Source of the DNA: CAZTLI01 sp964614375
Lineage (GTDB): Bacteria > Chloroflexota > Anaerolineae > Aggregatilineales > Phototrophicaceae
Assembly (NCBI GenBank): GCA_964614375.1
Contig: CAZTLI010000005.1
Location: 1 to 32,093 of the forward strand
Length of the DNA: 32,093 nucleotides
Direction of reading: 5' to 3'
This document shows, piece after piece, positions 9,305 through 17,475 of this stretch (positions within the stretch are counted from its first letter, which is position 1; each line of letters begins with the position of its first letter). The notes under the pieces were generated by a model. The model was not told the DNA's origin. It was given only the letters and a program-made list of their open reading frames with translations, and did no database searches. Both the position numbers and the translations under genes were made by a program.

Positions 9305-9341
9305 GAACGTCCCGAACCACAGACCGGAGTAACCTAACACG

Positions 9342-9372
9342 AACCCCGGCACAACAGTCGGGGTTTTTATTT
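9342..9372 (+). terminator. Rho-independent terminator after the SH3b protein gene
   Basis: AACCCCG at 9342-9348 pairs with CGGGGTT at 9359-9365 across a 10-nt loop, followed at once by a T-rich run (TTTTTATTTT). It lies 38 nt after the stop at 9304, so the next gene at 9440 needs its own promoter. Confidence 0.85.
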
Positions 9373-9439
9373 TGCTGCAAGGCTGTAATCTTAAAGTAAC
9401 CCTATCCAAACGCATTTCTAATCAAGCAGGAGCACCATC

Positions 9440-10738
9440 ATGAAACACATCATCATCCTCACGCTCGCACTCTTAACACTGGGATTATTCATCCCACAGC
9501 AGCAAGCACACGCAGCCACATTCACCGTGACCAGCAATGCGAACGGCGTCGTTCCCGGCTCGCTCGGCTTTGCAGTTACGCAGGCCATGGCTAACGCGGG
9601 GCCGGATACAATTAATTTCGCGCCCGGTGTGACAGGCACAATCGACCCCGGTCTGTCTATTACCGTGCTGGAGCCACTGACGCTCACCGGCCCCGGCGCG
9701 GGTGTAGTGACCATCAGCGGCGGCAATGTTAGACCTGTCATCATCATTGCGCCGACTGGGACGCTCAATATCAGCGGCGTGACCATCGCCAACGGCAACT
9801 TTTTAGCCGGTGGTGGTATCTTGAACGCTGGCACACTGAATGTCAGCGGCGTGAACTTCGCGGGCAATACTGCTGGTGACGGTGGCGCGATTGCCAACGC
9901 GGGCAATATGTCCATCAGCAACAGCACCTTCACGGGCAATACCTCTGGCGACGACGGCGGCGCGATTGTCAATGCAGGCGCGGGCACAATCAGCGGCAGC
10001 ACCTTCACAGGCAACACAGCAGCCGATCATGGTGGTGCAGTCGGCAACGGGACTTTCGACATTTATGGCCCCGGCACACTGACCATCACCAACAGCGTGT
10101 TCAACAATAACAATGCGCCCACTGGGGGCAGCGCCGTCGCCCAGAACGACTTCGCGACCACCACCGTCACATCAAGCTGCTTCAGTGGCAATGCAGGCGG
10201 TGGCACAGCCGTCGCCACACTCGATGCGACGCCATTGAACGCGATTAATAATTTCTGGGGCACAGCCGATGGGCCATCAGGCAACGGGCCGGGGAGCGGT
10301 GATGGTGTCGGCGCGAATGTCTCATTCTTGCCATTTTTAACGTCGTGCAGCGGCGCAGGTGCTGGCGGGGGTGCAAATCTCATCCCCAATGACGGACGTT
10401 TGAATTTACAGCATGGCGATATGGACTTTGTGCTTTATAATGGGGCGGACGCCAATGGCGACACAACCATTCAGGTCTATGCCGTGACTGTCGATAGTAC
10501 CGGCGTCCTGATTATGATTGTGACAGTGGATGACCTCGCGCCGTTTGTCGCTAACCCACCGTCAAGCAACACGCTCATTCGCTGTGCCGATGCGGATGGT
10601 CGGGTGTGTTTGTATGCGCTGACATCGGGTGAATTCCAGATAAACGCGGGGCCGGTGGTGGATGGCAAGGTGTTTGTCTTCATCTTTGATGGCCTACCGA
10701 ACACCTATCTACACACAACCGAGTTCTTCATCGACTGA
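9440..10738 (+). CDS. Secreted right-handed beta-helix protein with shared C-terminal domain
   Basis: A 432-residue exported protein. The signal peptide ends at about Ala25 (QQAHA). The segment TFTVTSNANG...GSLGFAVTQA...PDTINFAPG resembles the CSLREA-type start of parallel beta-helix adhesins. Residues 70-290 hold repeated turns of the type GGAI.N.G...ISNSTFTGNT, as in PMP-like or Right-handed beta-helix repeats. After a Gly-rich linker comes a domain of about 110 residues (DGRLNLQHGD to FVFIFDGLP) clearly related to one in the gene before it. AGGAG at 9428-9432 sits 7 nt before the ATG. A terminator follows at 10805. A surface-exposed binding or matrix role is likely; no catalytic residues for a lyase are evident. 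Confidence 0.82.
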   Translation: MKHIIILTLALLTLGLFIPQQQAHAATFTVTSNANGVVPGSLGFAVTQAMANAGPDTINFAPGVTGTIDPGLSITVLEPLTLTGPGAGVVTISGGNVRPVIIIAPTGTLNISGVTIANGNFLAGGGILNAGTLNVSGVNFAGNTAGDGGAIANAGNMSISNSTFTGNTSGDDGGAIVNAGAGTISGSTFTGNTAADHGGAVGNGTFDIYGPGTLTITNSVFNNNNAPTGGSAVAQNDFATTTVTSSCFSGNAGGGTAVATLDATPLNAINNFWGTADGPSGNGPGSGDGVGANVSFLPFLTSCSGAGAGGGANLIPNDGRLNLQHGDMDFVLYNGADANGDTTIQVYAVTVDSTGVLIMIVTVDDLAPFVANPPSSNTLIRCADADGRVCLYALTSGEFQINAGPVVDGKVFVFIFDGLPNTYLHTTEFFID

Positions 10739-10804
10739 ATACACGCACGGTAGGGCTGAATCCGATTGGACACCCTTGTGGCGGAGTGATGTCCAGCACA
10801 ATTT

Positions 10805-10841
10805 CAAAGGGCATGTGGTCACGTTGGCTACATGCCTTTTT
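10805..10841 (+). terminator. Rho-independent terminator after the beta-helix gene
   Basis: GGCATGT at 10810-10816 pairs with ACATGCC at 10830-10836 over a 13-nt loop. A-rich bases precede the stem and TTTTT follows it. It sits about 70 nt after the stop at 10738. Confidence 0.75.
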
Positions 10842-10985
10842 GATTCGCACAACGTAAAATAACCCCGATTTCGTGCAAAGCCGACAATGACCTTCAGCTT
10901 CAATTCACCGCTTCTATATTAAAATAAATCATAAATATGTATGTCGGGGGATATTTAGGCGTTCTTAATTGAGGGAGGAAGCCGA

Positions 10986-11654
10986 ATGAACTTTCTGTCC
11001 GCCACATCATCCGAAGTAACTCAATGGGCGCGCGATCAGTTAAACGAGAATCGCGACAAATTCGTTACATTTGAGGAAGCGGCACAACACGTCGTCCGGG
11101 CAATTTATAACGAGTTTCGCAATCCACAAAACGAGAGAATCTTCGCGCTGGTGCGTATCTTTCGTCTGGCGAATGAGAATCAACTACCGCCGGAAGAGTC
11201 TACCGATACCGAAGGCCAATGGTTAACGCTTTGCGGGACAGTGGGCGATGAAACCGCATGGTGTAATCGGTTGGAGTCGGCGGGTCACCGGGTTATCCCG
11301 GCAGGCGCTTTCACCACTCCCATGCTTAAGGCCGCATTTGAGCAGATTGGATTGGTCAAAAGCGATGCACAGGACGAATTCTTACATGAAGCCTCGTTCA
11401 TGGCAAATTATTTCCACGTCGAACAGGCCAATGGCAGTCCGTTTATCGTGGCGCAGGACGAATTTGTGATCCCGCACAACATCCAATCGGTTGTCGGAAT
11501 CGGGAGTCCGTTCGCGTCAAAGGCGTTTTATATGTGCGTCAGTTTTTCCAAAACCCGCATTAACGTCGAAAATGCGAAGAAATTTGCCGAACTCTCGCCC
11601 TACATATCAACATTGATGGCAAGTTATGACAAGGTAGAGGCGCTGTGGAACTGA
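10986..11654 (+). CDS. Stand-alone putative sensory-domain protein
   Basis: A 222-residue soluble protein without signal peptide or membrane segment. AGGGAGGA just upstream of the ATG supports the start. Residues 10-60 are helical and contain FALVRIFRLANENQLPPE. The core holds WLTLCGTVGDETAWCNR, an IPAG...PML segment, SPFIVAQDEFVIPHNIQSVVG and a closing AFYMCVSFSKTRI strand. From memory this block (GDE..WN.R, then FVIP..I.SV.G) recurs as an uncharacterised input module at the N-terminus of sensor kinases and phosphatases, so I infer a GAF/PAS-like sensory fold. No output domain is attached here and no kinase is adjacent. Four cysteines could bind a cofactor or sense redox state, but there is no CxxC pair. 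The family assignment is from memory. Confidence 0.65.
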   Translation: MNFLSATSSEVTQWARDQLNENRDKFVTFEEAAQHVVRAIYNEFRNPQNERIFALVRIFRLANENQLPPEESTDTEGQWLTLCGTVGDETAWCNRLESAGHRVIPAGAFTTPMLKAAFEQIGLVKSDAQDEFLHEASFMANYFHVEQANGSPFIVAQDEFVIPHNIQSVVGIGSPFASKAFYMCVSFSKTRINVENAKKFAELSPYISTLMASYDKVEALWN

Positions 11655-11743
11655 ACCAGTGCATATTCCTCATGCCTGATGACGGTTGAATCAACGTGCC
11701 GCAGCGGGTTAAACTCCACGCTGCTACATAAATTGTTCTTTTT

Positions 11744-11765
11744 GGACGACCACGCCGGGTCGTCC
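11744..11765. repeat. GGACGACC hairpin repeat, copy A
   Basis: GGACGACC (11744-11751), a 6-nt centre ACGCCG, then GGTCGTCC (11758-11765), a perfect 8-bp stem followed by CTACATGCCCC. The same unit with its CTACAT flank recurs in reverse orientation at 23341-23362. About 50 bases further on, at 11816-11828, lies TTTGCGTTGAATC, which also occurs (as its complement) beside copy B and in a close variant near 30563. Confidence 0.8.
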
Positions 11766-11922
11766 CTACATGCCCCTTTGCGTAACGCACTTGTGCGCCG
11801 CATGTATGCGCCTTTTGCGTTGAATCCTCTGCCATACCCCCCTGTGGTTCAATTTCGATGTCGCGTTATACTTGTGCCATATCCACCCCCGTTGAAAACC
11901 GCCAACAGGAAAGGGAATATCC

Positions 11923-12750
11923 ATGGCATTGACCCTAGATAGTATGCTGACATTGAATAATGGCCTCGAAATGCCGCTATTCGGGCTGGGCGTGTATCAA
12001 ACCGAAGTCGGTTCAGAGACCGAAAACGCCGTCAAATGGGCGCTCGCAGCGGGCTATCGCGCCGTCGATACCGCTGCCCTCTATCGCAACGAGGCCGAAG
12101 TCGGCAAAGTCGTGCGCGCTGGCATCGTCCCGCGTGAAAGCATATTCGTCACAACCAAAGTGTGGGTTGATTCCATTAGCTATGATGGCGCAAAAAAAGC
12201 CTTCGATACCAGTCTATCGCGCCTGGGCATGGAAACCGTTGATTTGTATCTGATTCACTGGCCTGTGCGCGATTGGCAAGGCGCGTGGCGGGCGCTGGAA
12301 GAAATTTATGCGAGTGGTCGTGCGAAGGCCATCGGCGTCAGTAATTTTATGCAGCATCATCTCGAAGAATTGCTGTCTTTCGCCAACGTGACTCCCGCCG
12401 TCAACCAATTTGAGCATCACCCCTTCTTGCAGCAGCCCGGTCTGGTGAAATTCTGTCAGGATAACGGCATCGCGGTCACCGCATGGGCGCCCATCATGAA
12501 AGGCCGCGTGATGAATGTGCCGGAACTGGTCGCCATCGGCAAAAAATATGGCAAATCGCCCGTCCACGTCACCCTGCGCTGGATGTTGCAGCGGGATGTC
12601 ATCACGATTCCCAAATCCGCCCGCAAAGACCGCATCCAGACCAATGCCGACCTCTACGACTTTGAATTGACCGCCGCCGACATCGCAGCCATCAACGCCC
12701 TGGATAAAGGCGGGCGCATCGGCCCCGACCCGGACAATTTTGGGGCATGA
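11923..12750 (+). CDS. Aldo/keto reductase
   Basis: A 275-residue NADPH-dependent carbonyl reductase of the aldo/keto reductase superfamily, closest in pattern to the 2,5-diketo-D-gluconate reductase (AKR5) group. The TIM-barrel catalytic tetrad is complete: Asp49 and Tyr54 (VDTAALYRNEAEVG), Lys79 (TTKVW) and His112 (YLIHWPV). VSNF, VNQFEHHPF and the C-terminal IPKSARKDRIQTN cofactor-phosphate motif are all present. AGGAAAGGGA lies just upstream of the ATG at 11923. It appears to be a single-gene unit. The physiological substrate cannot be inferred. Confidence 0.93.
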   Translation: MALTLDSMLTLNNGLEMPLFGLGVYQTEVGSETENAVKWALAAGYRAVDTAALYRNEAEVGKVVRAGIVPRESIFVTTKVWVDSISYDGAKKAFDTSLSRLGMETVDLYLIHWPVRDWQGAWRALEEIYASGRAKAIGVSNFMQHHLEELLSFANVTPAVNQFEHHPFLQQPGLVKFCQDNGIAVTAWAPIMKGRVMNVPELVAIGKKYGKSPVHVTLRWMLQRDVITIPKSARKDRIQTNADLYDFELTAADIAAINALDKGGRIGPDPDNFGA

Positions 12751-12819
12751 TTTTTCGGTCAATCCCGGCGGGATATGGTACAACTATAGTATATTGTTCA
12801 AGTTCAGATAGCGTGAAGA

Positions 12820-12987
12820 ACAGCGGGCTTATGTTAGTTGCGAAAATAATCGGATAACGGCGTTTTTTGCGGACACAGCAATACTGTGTCCCTACGAATA
12901 ATGACGGTGGTTAACGGCTTTGTAGGGACACGGCACGCCGTGTCCGATGACCCGATTAAATTGTTTCCTTGCATCAGCCCGTTGCAC
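12820..12987 (-). repeat. Dual-hairpin MITE-like repeat, copy 1 (minus orientation)
   Basis: Contains two hairpins: GGACACAG/CTGTGTCC at 12871-12891 and GGACACGGC/GCCGTGTCC at 12926-12945. The core runs from about 12838 to 12967, bounded by degenerate TTGNNAA-type ends. It matches copy 2 at 14911-15084 in inverted orientation over essentially the whole length, including the flanks CAGCGGGCTTATGTTAGTTG and GCATCAGCCCGT. It ends about 30 nt before the TolB-like gene and may contribute to its leader. Confidence 0.8.
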
Positions 12988-13018
12988 CGCGTGATACCAT
13001 TGATATTCAGGAGGAAAT

Positions 13019-13930
13019 ATGATGCGGCTGCGACAGTTGTTCATGGTGTGTATGGTGCTGCTGATGGTCGGGATGAGTGGCACAGTATTGGCGATTCGTG
13101 ACCCGGATCGCGATACCGAAACCAGCAGCACGGGTGGGCGGATTCTGTTTGTGTCTGATGAGGCGGGCACAAACGACATCTGGGTGGTGAATCTGGATGG
13201 TACCGGTCTGACCAACCTCACCAACAGTGCCTATCATGACTATGTGGCAGATTGGTCGCCGGATGGGACGGAGATTGTTTTCACCAGTGAGCGCGACGGC
13301 AGCACCGAAATTTATGTCATGAATGCCGACGGCAGCAATCAACGGCGCTTGACCGAAAACTTACCCAATGTCGATTGGTTTCCGGCGTGGTCGCCCGATG
13401 GACGCTATATCCTCTTCACCACAGACCGCGATGGCAATCCCGAAATCTATCGCATGAACGCCGATGGCAGCAATCCCGTCGCTCTATCGCGCCATCGTGC
13501 GGGCGATTACTTCGCCGATTGGTCGCCCGATAGTGAGCAGCTTGTGTTTAGTTCCAATCGCGACGGCAATCAGGAAGTGTATATCATGGATGCCGATGGC
13601 AGTAACCAGCGCAATCTCACCAATTATTCGGGCGAAGATTGGGAGCCGTCATGGTCGGCGGATGGGTCGCGCATCGCTTTTGAATCCACGCGCGATGGCA
13701 ATCTGGATATTTATGTCATCAATGTGGATGGAACGGGTTTAACGCGCGTCACGACTGACCCGGCTGAGGATTGGGAGCCGCACTGGACAGACGACGGGCG
13801 CATCGTGTTTTCATCCCGGCGCAATGGCAGCTATGATATTTACGTCGTCAATCCCGATGGCACAGGCTTGCAGCAGGTGACCCGTTCAACCGCCAACGAA
13901 GGCACACCCCGCTATCAACCGGGTTCGTAA
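13019..13930 (+). CDS. TolB-like beta-propeller (PD40) secreted protein
   Basis: A 303-residue protein with a signal peptide ending near Ala26 (GTVLA). The rest is six PD40/TolB repeats of about 42 residues with the pattern W.PDG..I.F.S.RDG..EIYVMNADGSN...LT. It should fold as a six-bladed propeller in the extracytoplasmic space. TolB itself works with Pal and Tol proteins in Gram-negative bacteria; no such partners are seen here, so only the fold is claimed. AGGAGG at 13009-13014 lies 4 nt from the ATG at 13019 and 7 nt from a second ATG at 13022; the second may be the real start, with one residue difference. The gene lies between the inverted repeat copies 1 and 2. Confidence 0.85.
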   Translation: MMRLRQLFMVCMVLLMVGMSGTVLAIRDPDRDTETSSTGGRILFVSDEAGTNDIWVVNLDGTGLTNLTNSAYHDYVADWSPDGTEIVFTSERDGSTEIYVMNADGSNQRRLTENLPNVDWFPAWSPDGRYILFTTDRDGNPEIYRMNADGSNPVALSRHRAGDYFADWSPDSEQLVFSSNRDGNQEVYIMDADGSNQRNLTNYSGEDWEPSWSADGSRIAFESTRDGNLDIYVINVDGTGLTRVTTDPAEDWEPHWTDDGRIVFSSRRNGSYDIYVVNPDGTGLQQVTRSTANEGTPRYQPGS

Positions 13931-14135
13931 TGGGCATCATATCCACCGCCAGACGATGGCGGTATACAACACCGCTATCATCTGGCTGCCGCAGTGCCAC
14001 GTCCACTAAAAGGCCAGCAAATACGTCGCGTTCGATGCTTTCCTGTCAGCTTTAGATGACGTGGCTTTTGGGCAGTTTTAACGTGGGGTGGGATACGCGC
14101 GACTATTCTCTTTCTTTTGAGAGGAAGTTCGCCAA

Positions 14136-14771
14136 TCACCTATTGGCAGCATCACCCTGCGTCAGCATCTTCTCACCCACTGGAATAGCAAAGGGCAGCT
14201 TATTCTCTTGCGGGGCGAGGGGACACACCCAACGATAGTGATAGGCACACGAGGGATGATAGGCAAAATTGAAATCCAGCACCATATCACCTTCCAATGT
14301 GGTGCCTAAATCCGCCCCTTTTATCGTGTCGATTAAATAGCGCCCCGCACCGTATGTCTCCGATTTATTGGTCGTATCGCCGAACGGCACGAAAATTCCG
14401 CCGCCATACCCCATAATCCAGTACACGCTCAACGTCCCTGTGCCTGTCGGAACACGAAACGTCACCTGACCGATGCGCCGATAACGAAAATCGCCGTCAT
14501 CATCCAACTGCACATGAAACACCTCTGGTTCGACAGAGTCGTCCAGGTGTGCAATCACACGATAGGCCGGGTCATAGTCATAGTAGCGCAGGCCATCAAA
14601 CCGCGCCTTTTGAGCATCGTCCAGCGCCGATTGCGGGTGCGTGGCGAACAATTCATCGCGTGCAGCGCGCCATGCCGCCCACACAGCGGGCATCTGGCCT
14701 GTGTCCACCGCTATTCGCACCGAGCCATATAAGCGTGTCACCCGGCGGCGGTAATCGAGCAAATCGAGCAT
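14136..14771 (-). CDS. DUF1684 family protein
   Basis: A 211-residue soluble protein. It shows DUF1684 hallmarks: an N-terminal helical WRAARDELFATHPQSAL segment, VFHVQLDDDGD, FVPFGDTTNKSETYGAGRYL, and the conserved C-terminal block DFNFAYHPSCAYHYRWVCPLAPQENKLPF ending in PVGEK. The DFN..Y.P.CAY and CPLAP.EN residues suggest a metal or ligand site, but the function is not established. AAGGAGAGG about 6 nt before the ATG at 14771 confirms the start. It converges with the TolB-like gene, and both lie inside the inverted repeat pair. No other gene is close on its strand. Confidence 0.85.
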   Translation of the reverse strand: MLDLLDYRRRVTRLYGSVRIAVDTGQMPAVWAAWRAARDELFATHPQSALDDAQKARFDGLRYYDYDPAYRVIAHLDDSVEPEVFHVQLDDDGDFRYRRIGQVTFRVPTGTGTLSVYWIMGYGGGIFVPFGDTTNKSETYGAGRYLIDTIKGADLGTTLEGDMVLDFNFAYHPSCAYHYRWVCPLAPQENKLPFAIPVGEKMLTQGDAANR

Positions 14772-14910
14772 CGTATCCCTCTCCTTGAGAAAAGTGATGA
14801 GTAATGAGCAAGAACAGTGATGAGGTAAAAGGACTGAGCAAATCTCATGGACGAAACAAAAAGAATGCTTATGATGGACAAGGGCGCGATGAGCACTGTT
14901 TTAGCCACTT

Positions 14911-15084
14911 GTGCCACGGGCTGAAGCAAGTTAACAATTTAATCGGGTCATCGGACACGGCGTGCCGTGTCCCTACAAACCCGTTAACAACCGTCATTAT
15001 TCGTAGGGACACAGCAATGCTGTGTCCGCGTCCGCAAAAAAACGGCGTTATCTGATTATTTTCACAACTAACATAAGCCCGCTG
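14911..15084 (+). repeat. Dual-hairpin MITE-like repeat, copy 2 (plus orientation)
   Basis: Core about 14931-15067. Hairpins lie at 14953-14972 (GGACACGGC/GCCGTGTCC, 2-nt loop) and 15007-15027 (GGACACAGCA/TGCTGTGTCC, 1-nt centre). The left end is TTAACAATTTAATC; the right end is GATTATTTTCACAA. Near-identical to copy 1 in inverted orientation. A short CCGCGT insertion distinguishes it after the second hairpin. Confidence 0.82.
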
Positions 15085-15372
15085 TCTGCACAATAATCAT
15101 TCAGAGTCTAATTGGTTTATCCATAAGTGCCAAGTAAAAGCAGTGATGCGTAACGAGTAAATGCAGTAATGAGCCAAGAAAACGGCGCGAAAGTGACCAT
15201 CTTGCCCTTTACACTCTGCGTCCTCTGTGTCCTGTGCGGTTCAATTGTCTTTTCGCCAGCGGCGATTTGCATCCCTTTGATGTGCTGTTGGCGGCAGGGA
15301 TAGCCCTCCTTTACGCGCGCGACTGTCTCCATTGTAGACGACTTTGCCTCACCACACCTGACCAATTACACG
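15085..15372. other. Gene-free spacer with low-complexity and dispersed repeat sequence
   Basis: No gene is supported between the DUF1684 start (14771) and the TIR receptor (15443) apart from repeat copy 2. On either side of that copy (about 14790-14830 and 15135-15175) lie similar degenerate runs built from GTGATGAGTAATGAGC-like words. At 15240-15260 is a 21-base word (TTCAATTG...TCGCCAGC) that recurs exactly at 30613-30633. Confidence 0.55.
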
Positions 15373-15402
15373 TTACCGTATTTGCCCATCCTCCCGTATA
15401 CT
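15373..15402 (+). promoter_or_regulatory. Candidate sigma70-type promoter of the first TIR receptor gene
   Basis: TTACCG at 15373-15378 and TATACT at 15397-15402 are 18 nt apart, ending 40 nt before the ATG at 15443. The -35 match is weak. It is the best candidate in the leader. Confidence 0.3.
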
Positions 15403-15442
15403 GATAATTGAATTAGATCGTATTCATGAGTTGGGAAGTGTT

Positions 15443-17293
15443 ATGGCACGCATTTTCATTTCGTATCGTCGTTCCGATACCATCACCATCACCGGGCGCA
15501 TTCATGACCGTCTGACGATGGAATTTGGCGACGACAACATTTTTAAAGATGTCGATGACATCCCGCTGGGTGCGGATTTCCGGCAGATTATTGATCGTGA
15601 AGTGGGGAGCTGCGATGTCCTGCTGGTGATGATTGGGCCAGAGTGGATTCATGCAATGGCGGGCGATGGCAGCGCGCGACTCGATGACCCGGACGATTTT
15701 GTGCGCGTCGAAATCGAAGCGGGCTTGAAACGCGATGACGTGCTGGTGATTCCGGTGCTGGTGCGCGGCGCGGGCATGCCCAATTCTGGCGATATGCCGC
15801 ACAGCCTGCGCGAACTGGCTTATCGCAATGCCGCGATTGTGCGCGATGACCCGGATTTTCATCGGGATATGAGCCGCCTCATCAGCCAGATTCATAAACA
15901 TATCGACATTGCCGGGACGAAAGAAGTCCCGATGGTGAAACCACACACGCCCGAACCCGTCTCGAAACAGGTTGCCGTCTCGAAAACCGTCACACCGTCT
16001 GCCCGTGTCGAGTCGGCGGTCGATTCTAAAGTCAATATCGAAACGGGCACACGCTTACCCATGACGTGGATCGGCGTGGTGGCGGCAGTGATTGTGGTCG
16101 TCATTGTGGCGCTGCTGGTCGTCAATCGTCCCCAACCAGAAGGCAGCGGCATCGACCCCGACAGCCAGATAGACGGACTGGGCGAGAATTCCGCCGACAG
16201 TGGCGCGCTCATCATCCCCACAGACGAAACGCTGCAAATCGCGGTGGCGATAGATTCCGATGACGGCGCGGTCAATGGGGCGATGCTGCGCGGTGTTGAA
16301 GTCGCACAGCAAGATAGACCCGAACTCTACATCGGTGACAGCACGATAGGTTGGGACTTTCTGCCCGAAGAAGGGCACTGTGCCGATGAAAGCAGCATCG
16401 CCATTTCGGAACGGGTCATCGGCAGCAATCGCGTGCTCGGTGTGGTCGGTCATGCCTGCGATCCGGGTTGTACAGCGACGGCTTCGCCCTATTCGGATGC
16501 CCTGTTCACGACCATCAGCCCCGCGTGCAATATCCCGCCCGGCGAACTGGCGGCGTATCCGAGTTTCAATCAAATCAGCGCGGGTGGTCTATCGGATGGC
16601 GCGATTGCCGCTGAATTCGCCTATCACGATTTAGGCATGCATACAGTGGCGATTGTCCACGATGCCACAGACGAGGGCTTTGGACTGACGGGTGATTTCA
16701 TCGCACATTTTGAGGAACTGGGCGGCGAAATTGTGACAGTAATCCAGCTAGATGGCGCAGCGGACAGTCTCGATAATGCGGTGGGTGAAATCGCAGACAG
16801 CGACGCGCAGCTCGTCTATTACGGCGGCACGGCACAACCCGCGGCGGACTTGATTTATCATGCCGGTGGTGCAGGCAATCTGGGTCCGGGCTTGATGTTT
16901 GGCAATCCCGATGAGAAAAACGCATTTGCCGAAATGGTGGGCGACATGGGCAACGGCACGTACTTCGTCGTCCCGGCCCTGACCGACAGCGATGCCTATT
17001 ACAATTTTGCCGCCACCTATGCCACCCTCACCGGCGAAGCGCCAGCGCCCACCGCGGTTTATGCCTATGACGCGGCGATGATGCTGCTCGACGCGGCGGA
17101 AAATTTGGGCACGCTAGATGACTCCGGCGCGCTGGTGATTGATCGCGCCGCGATGCAGGAATATATCCGCACCTATAGTAACGACAGTGTATCGGGCTAT
17201 CTGGATTGTGATGGCAGCGGGTCATGTGGCGGCAGCGCCTATATCCTCTATGTGCTGGATGGCGGCAGCTTCAGCGAATACACACGGCGATAG
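15443..17293 (+). CDS. TIR - transmembrane - LivJ-like ligand-binding receptor
   Basis: A 616-residue protein from the ATG at 15443 (GGGAAG just upstream; an upstream TTG at 15431 is less likely). Residues 1-153 are a TIR_2-type domain: IFISYRRSD at 4-12, FKDVDDIPLGADF at 34-46, IGPEW at 64-68, and FVRVEIEAGL with Glu90 at the expected catalytic position of NAD-cleaving TIR domains. A linker with several Lys/Arg follows, then one membrane span at about 208-227. Residues 263-600 look like a type I periplasmic binding fold as in LivJ or amino-acid receptors (LQIAVAIDSDDGAVNGAMLRGVEVA; then GVVGHACDPGCTATASPYSDAL; then TVAIVHDATDEGFG), including six Cys that would suit disulfides outside the cell. 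I infer N-in/C-out topology: a receptor sensing a small molecule and signalling through TIR. It is followed 182 nt later by a sister TIR gene. Confidence 0.87.
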   Translation: MARIFISYRRSDTITITGRIHDRLTMEFGDDNIFKDVDDIPLGADFRQIIDREVGSCDVLLVMIGPEWIHAMAGDGSARLDDPDDFVRVEIEAGLKRDDVLVIPVLVRGAGMPNSGDMPHSLRELAYRNAAIVRDDPDFHRDMSRLISQIHKHIDIAGTKEVPMVKPHTPEPVSKQVAVSKTVTPSARVESAVDSKVNIETGTRLPMTWIGVVAAVIVVVIVALLVVNRPQPEGSGIDPDSQIDGLGENSADSGALIIPTDETLQIAVAIDSDDGAVNGAMLRGVEVAQQDRPELYIGDSTIGWDFLPEEGHCADESSIAISERVIGSNRVLGVVGHACDPGCTATASPYSDALFTTISPACNIPPGELAAYPSFNQISAGGLSDGAIAAEFAYHDLGMHTVAIVHDATDEGFGLTGDFIAHFEELGGEIVTVIQLDGAADSLDNAVGEIADSDAQLVYYGGTAQPAADLIYHAGGAGNLGPGLMFGNPDEKNAFAEMVGDMGNGTYFVVPALTDSDAYYNFAATYATLTGEAPAPTAVYAYDAAMMLLDAAENLGTLDDSGALVIDRAAMQEYIRTYSNDSVSGYLDCDGSGSCGGSAYILYVLDGGSFSEYTRR

Positions 17294-17414
17294 GTAAAAT
17301 TGAAGAATTTGTCGTATCGGCGTTGATTCACCAGCCTCATCACACGGTTCTCGCTTACACATCCAACGCGCACCATACAGGACTTAACAGTTCATCAACC
17401 TGTGGGGCAAGACT

Positions 17415-17444
17415 TTGTGCGAATCGTAGGGACTGCGGTATAGT
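17415..17444 (+). promoter_or_regulatory. Candidate promoter of the second TIR receptor gene
   Basis: TTGTGC at 17415-17420 and TATAGT at 17439-17444 with an 18-nt spacer, 31 nt before the ATG at 17476. This suggests that the second receptor can be transcribed independently of the first. Confidence 0.4.
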
Positions 17445-17475
17445 TCGGTTTCTTTTAGCGTGAGAATAGAACGAC

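Noticed and set aside
7616..10738. The two secreted-protein genes as one operon
   Set aside because: A strong terminator at 9342-9372 separates them and the second has its own good ribosome site.
13945..13963. ACCGCC/GGCGGT hairpin after the TolB-like gene as a terminator
   Set aside because: Short stem with no following T-run on either strand.
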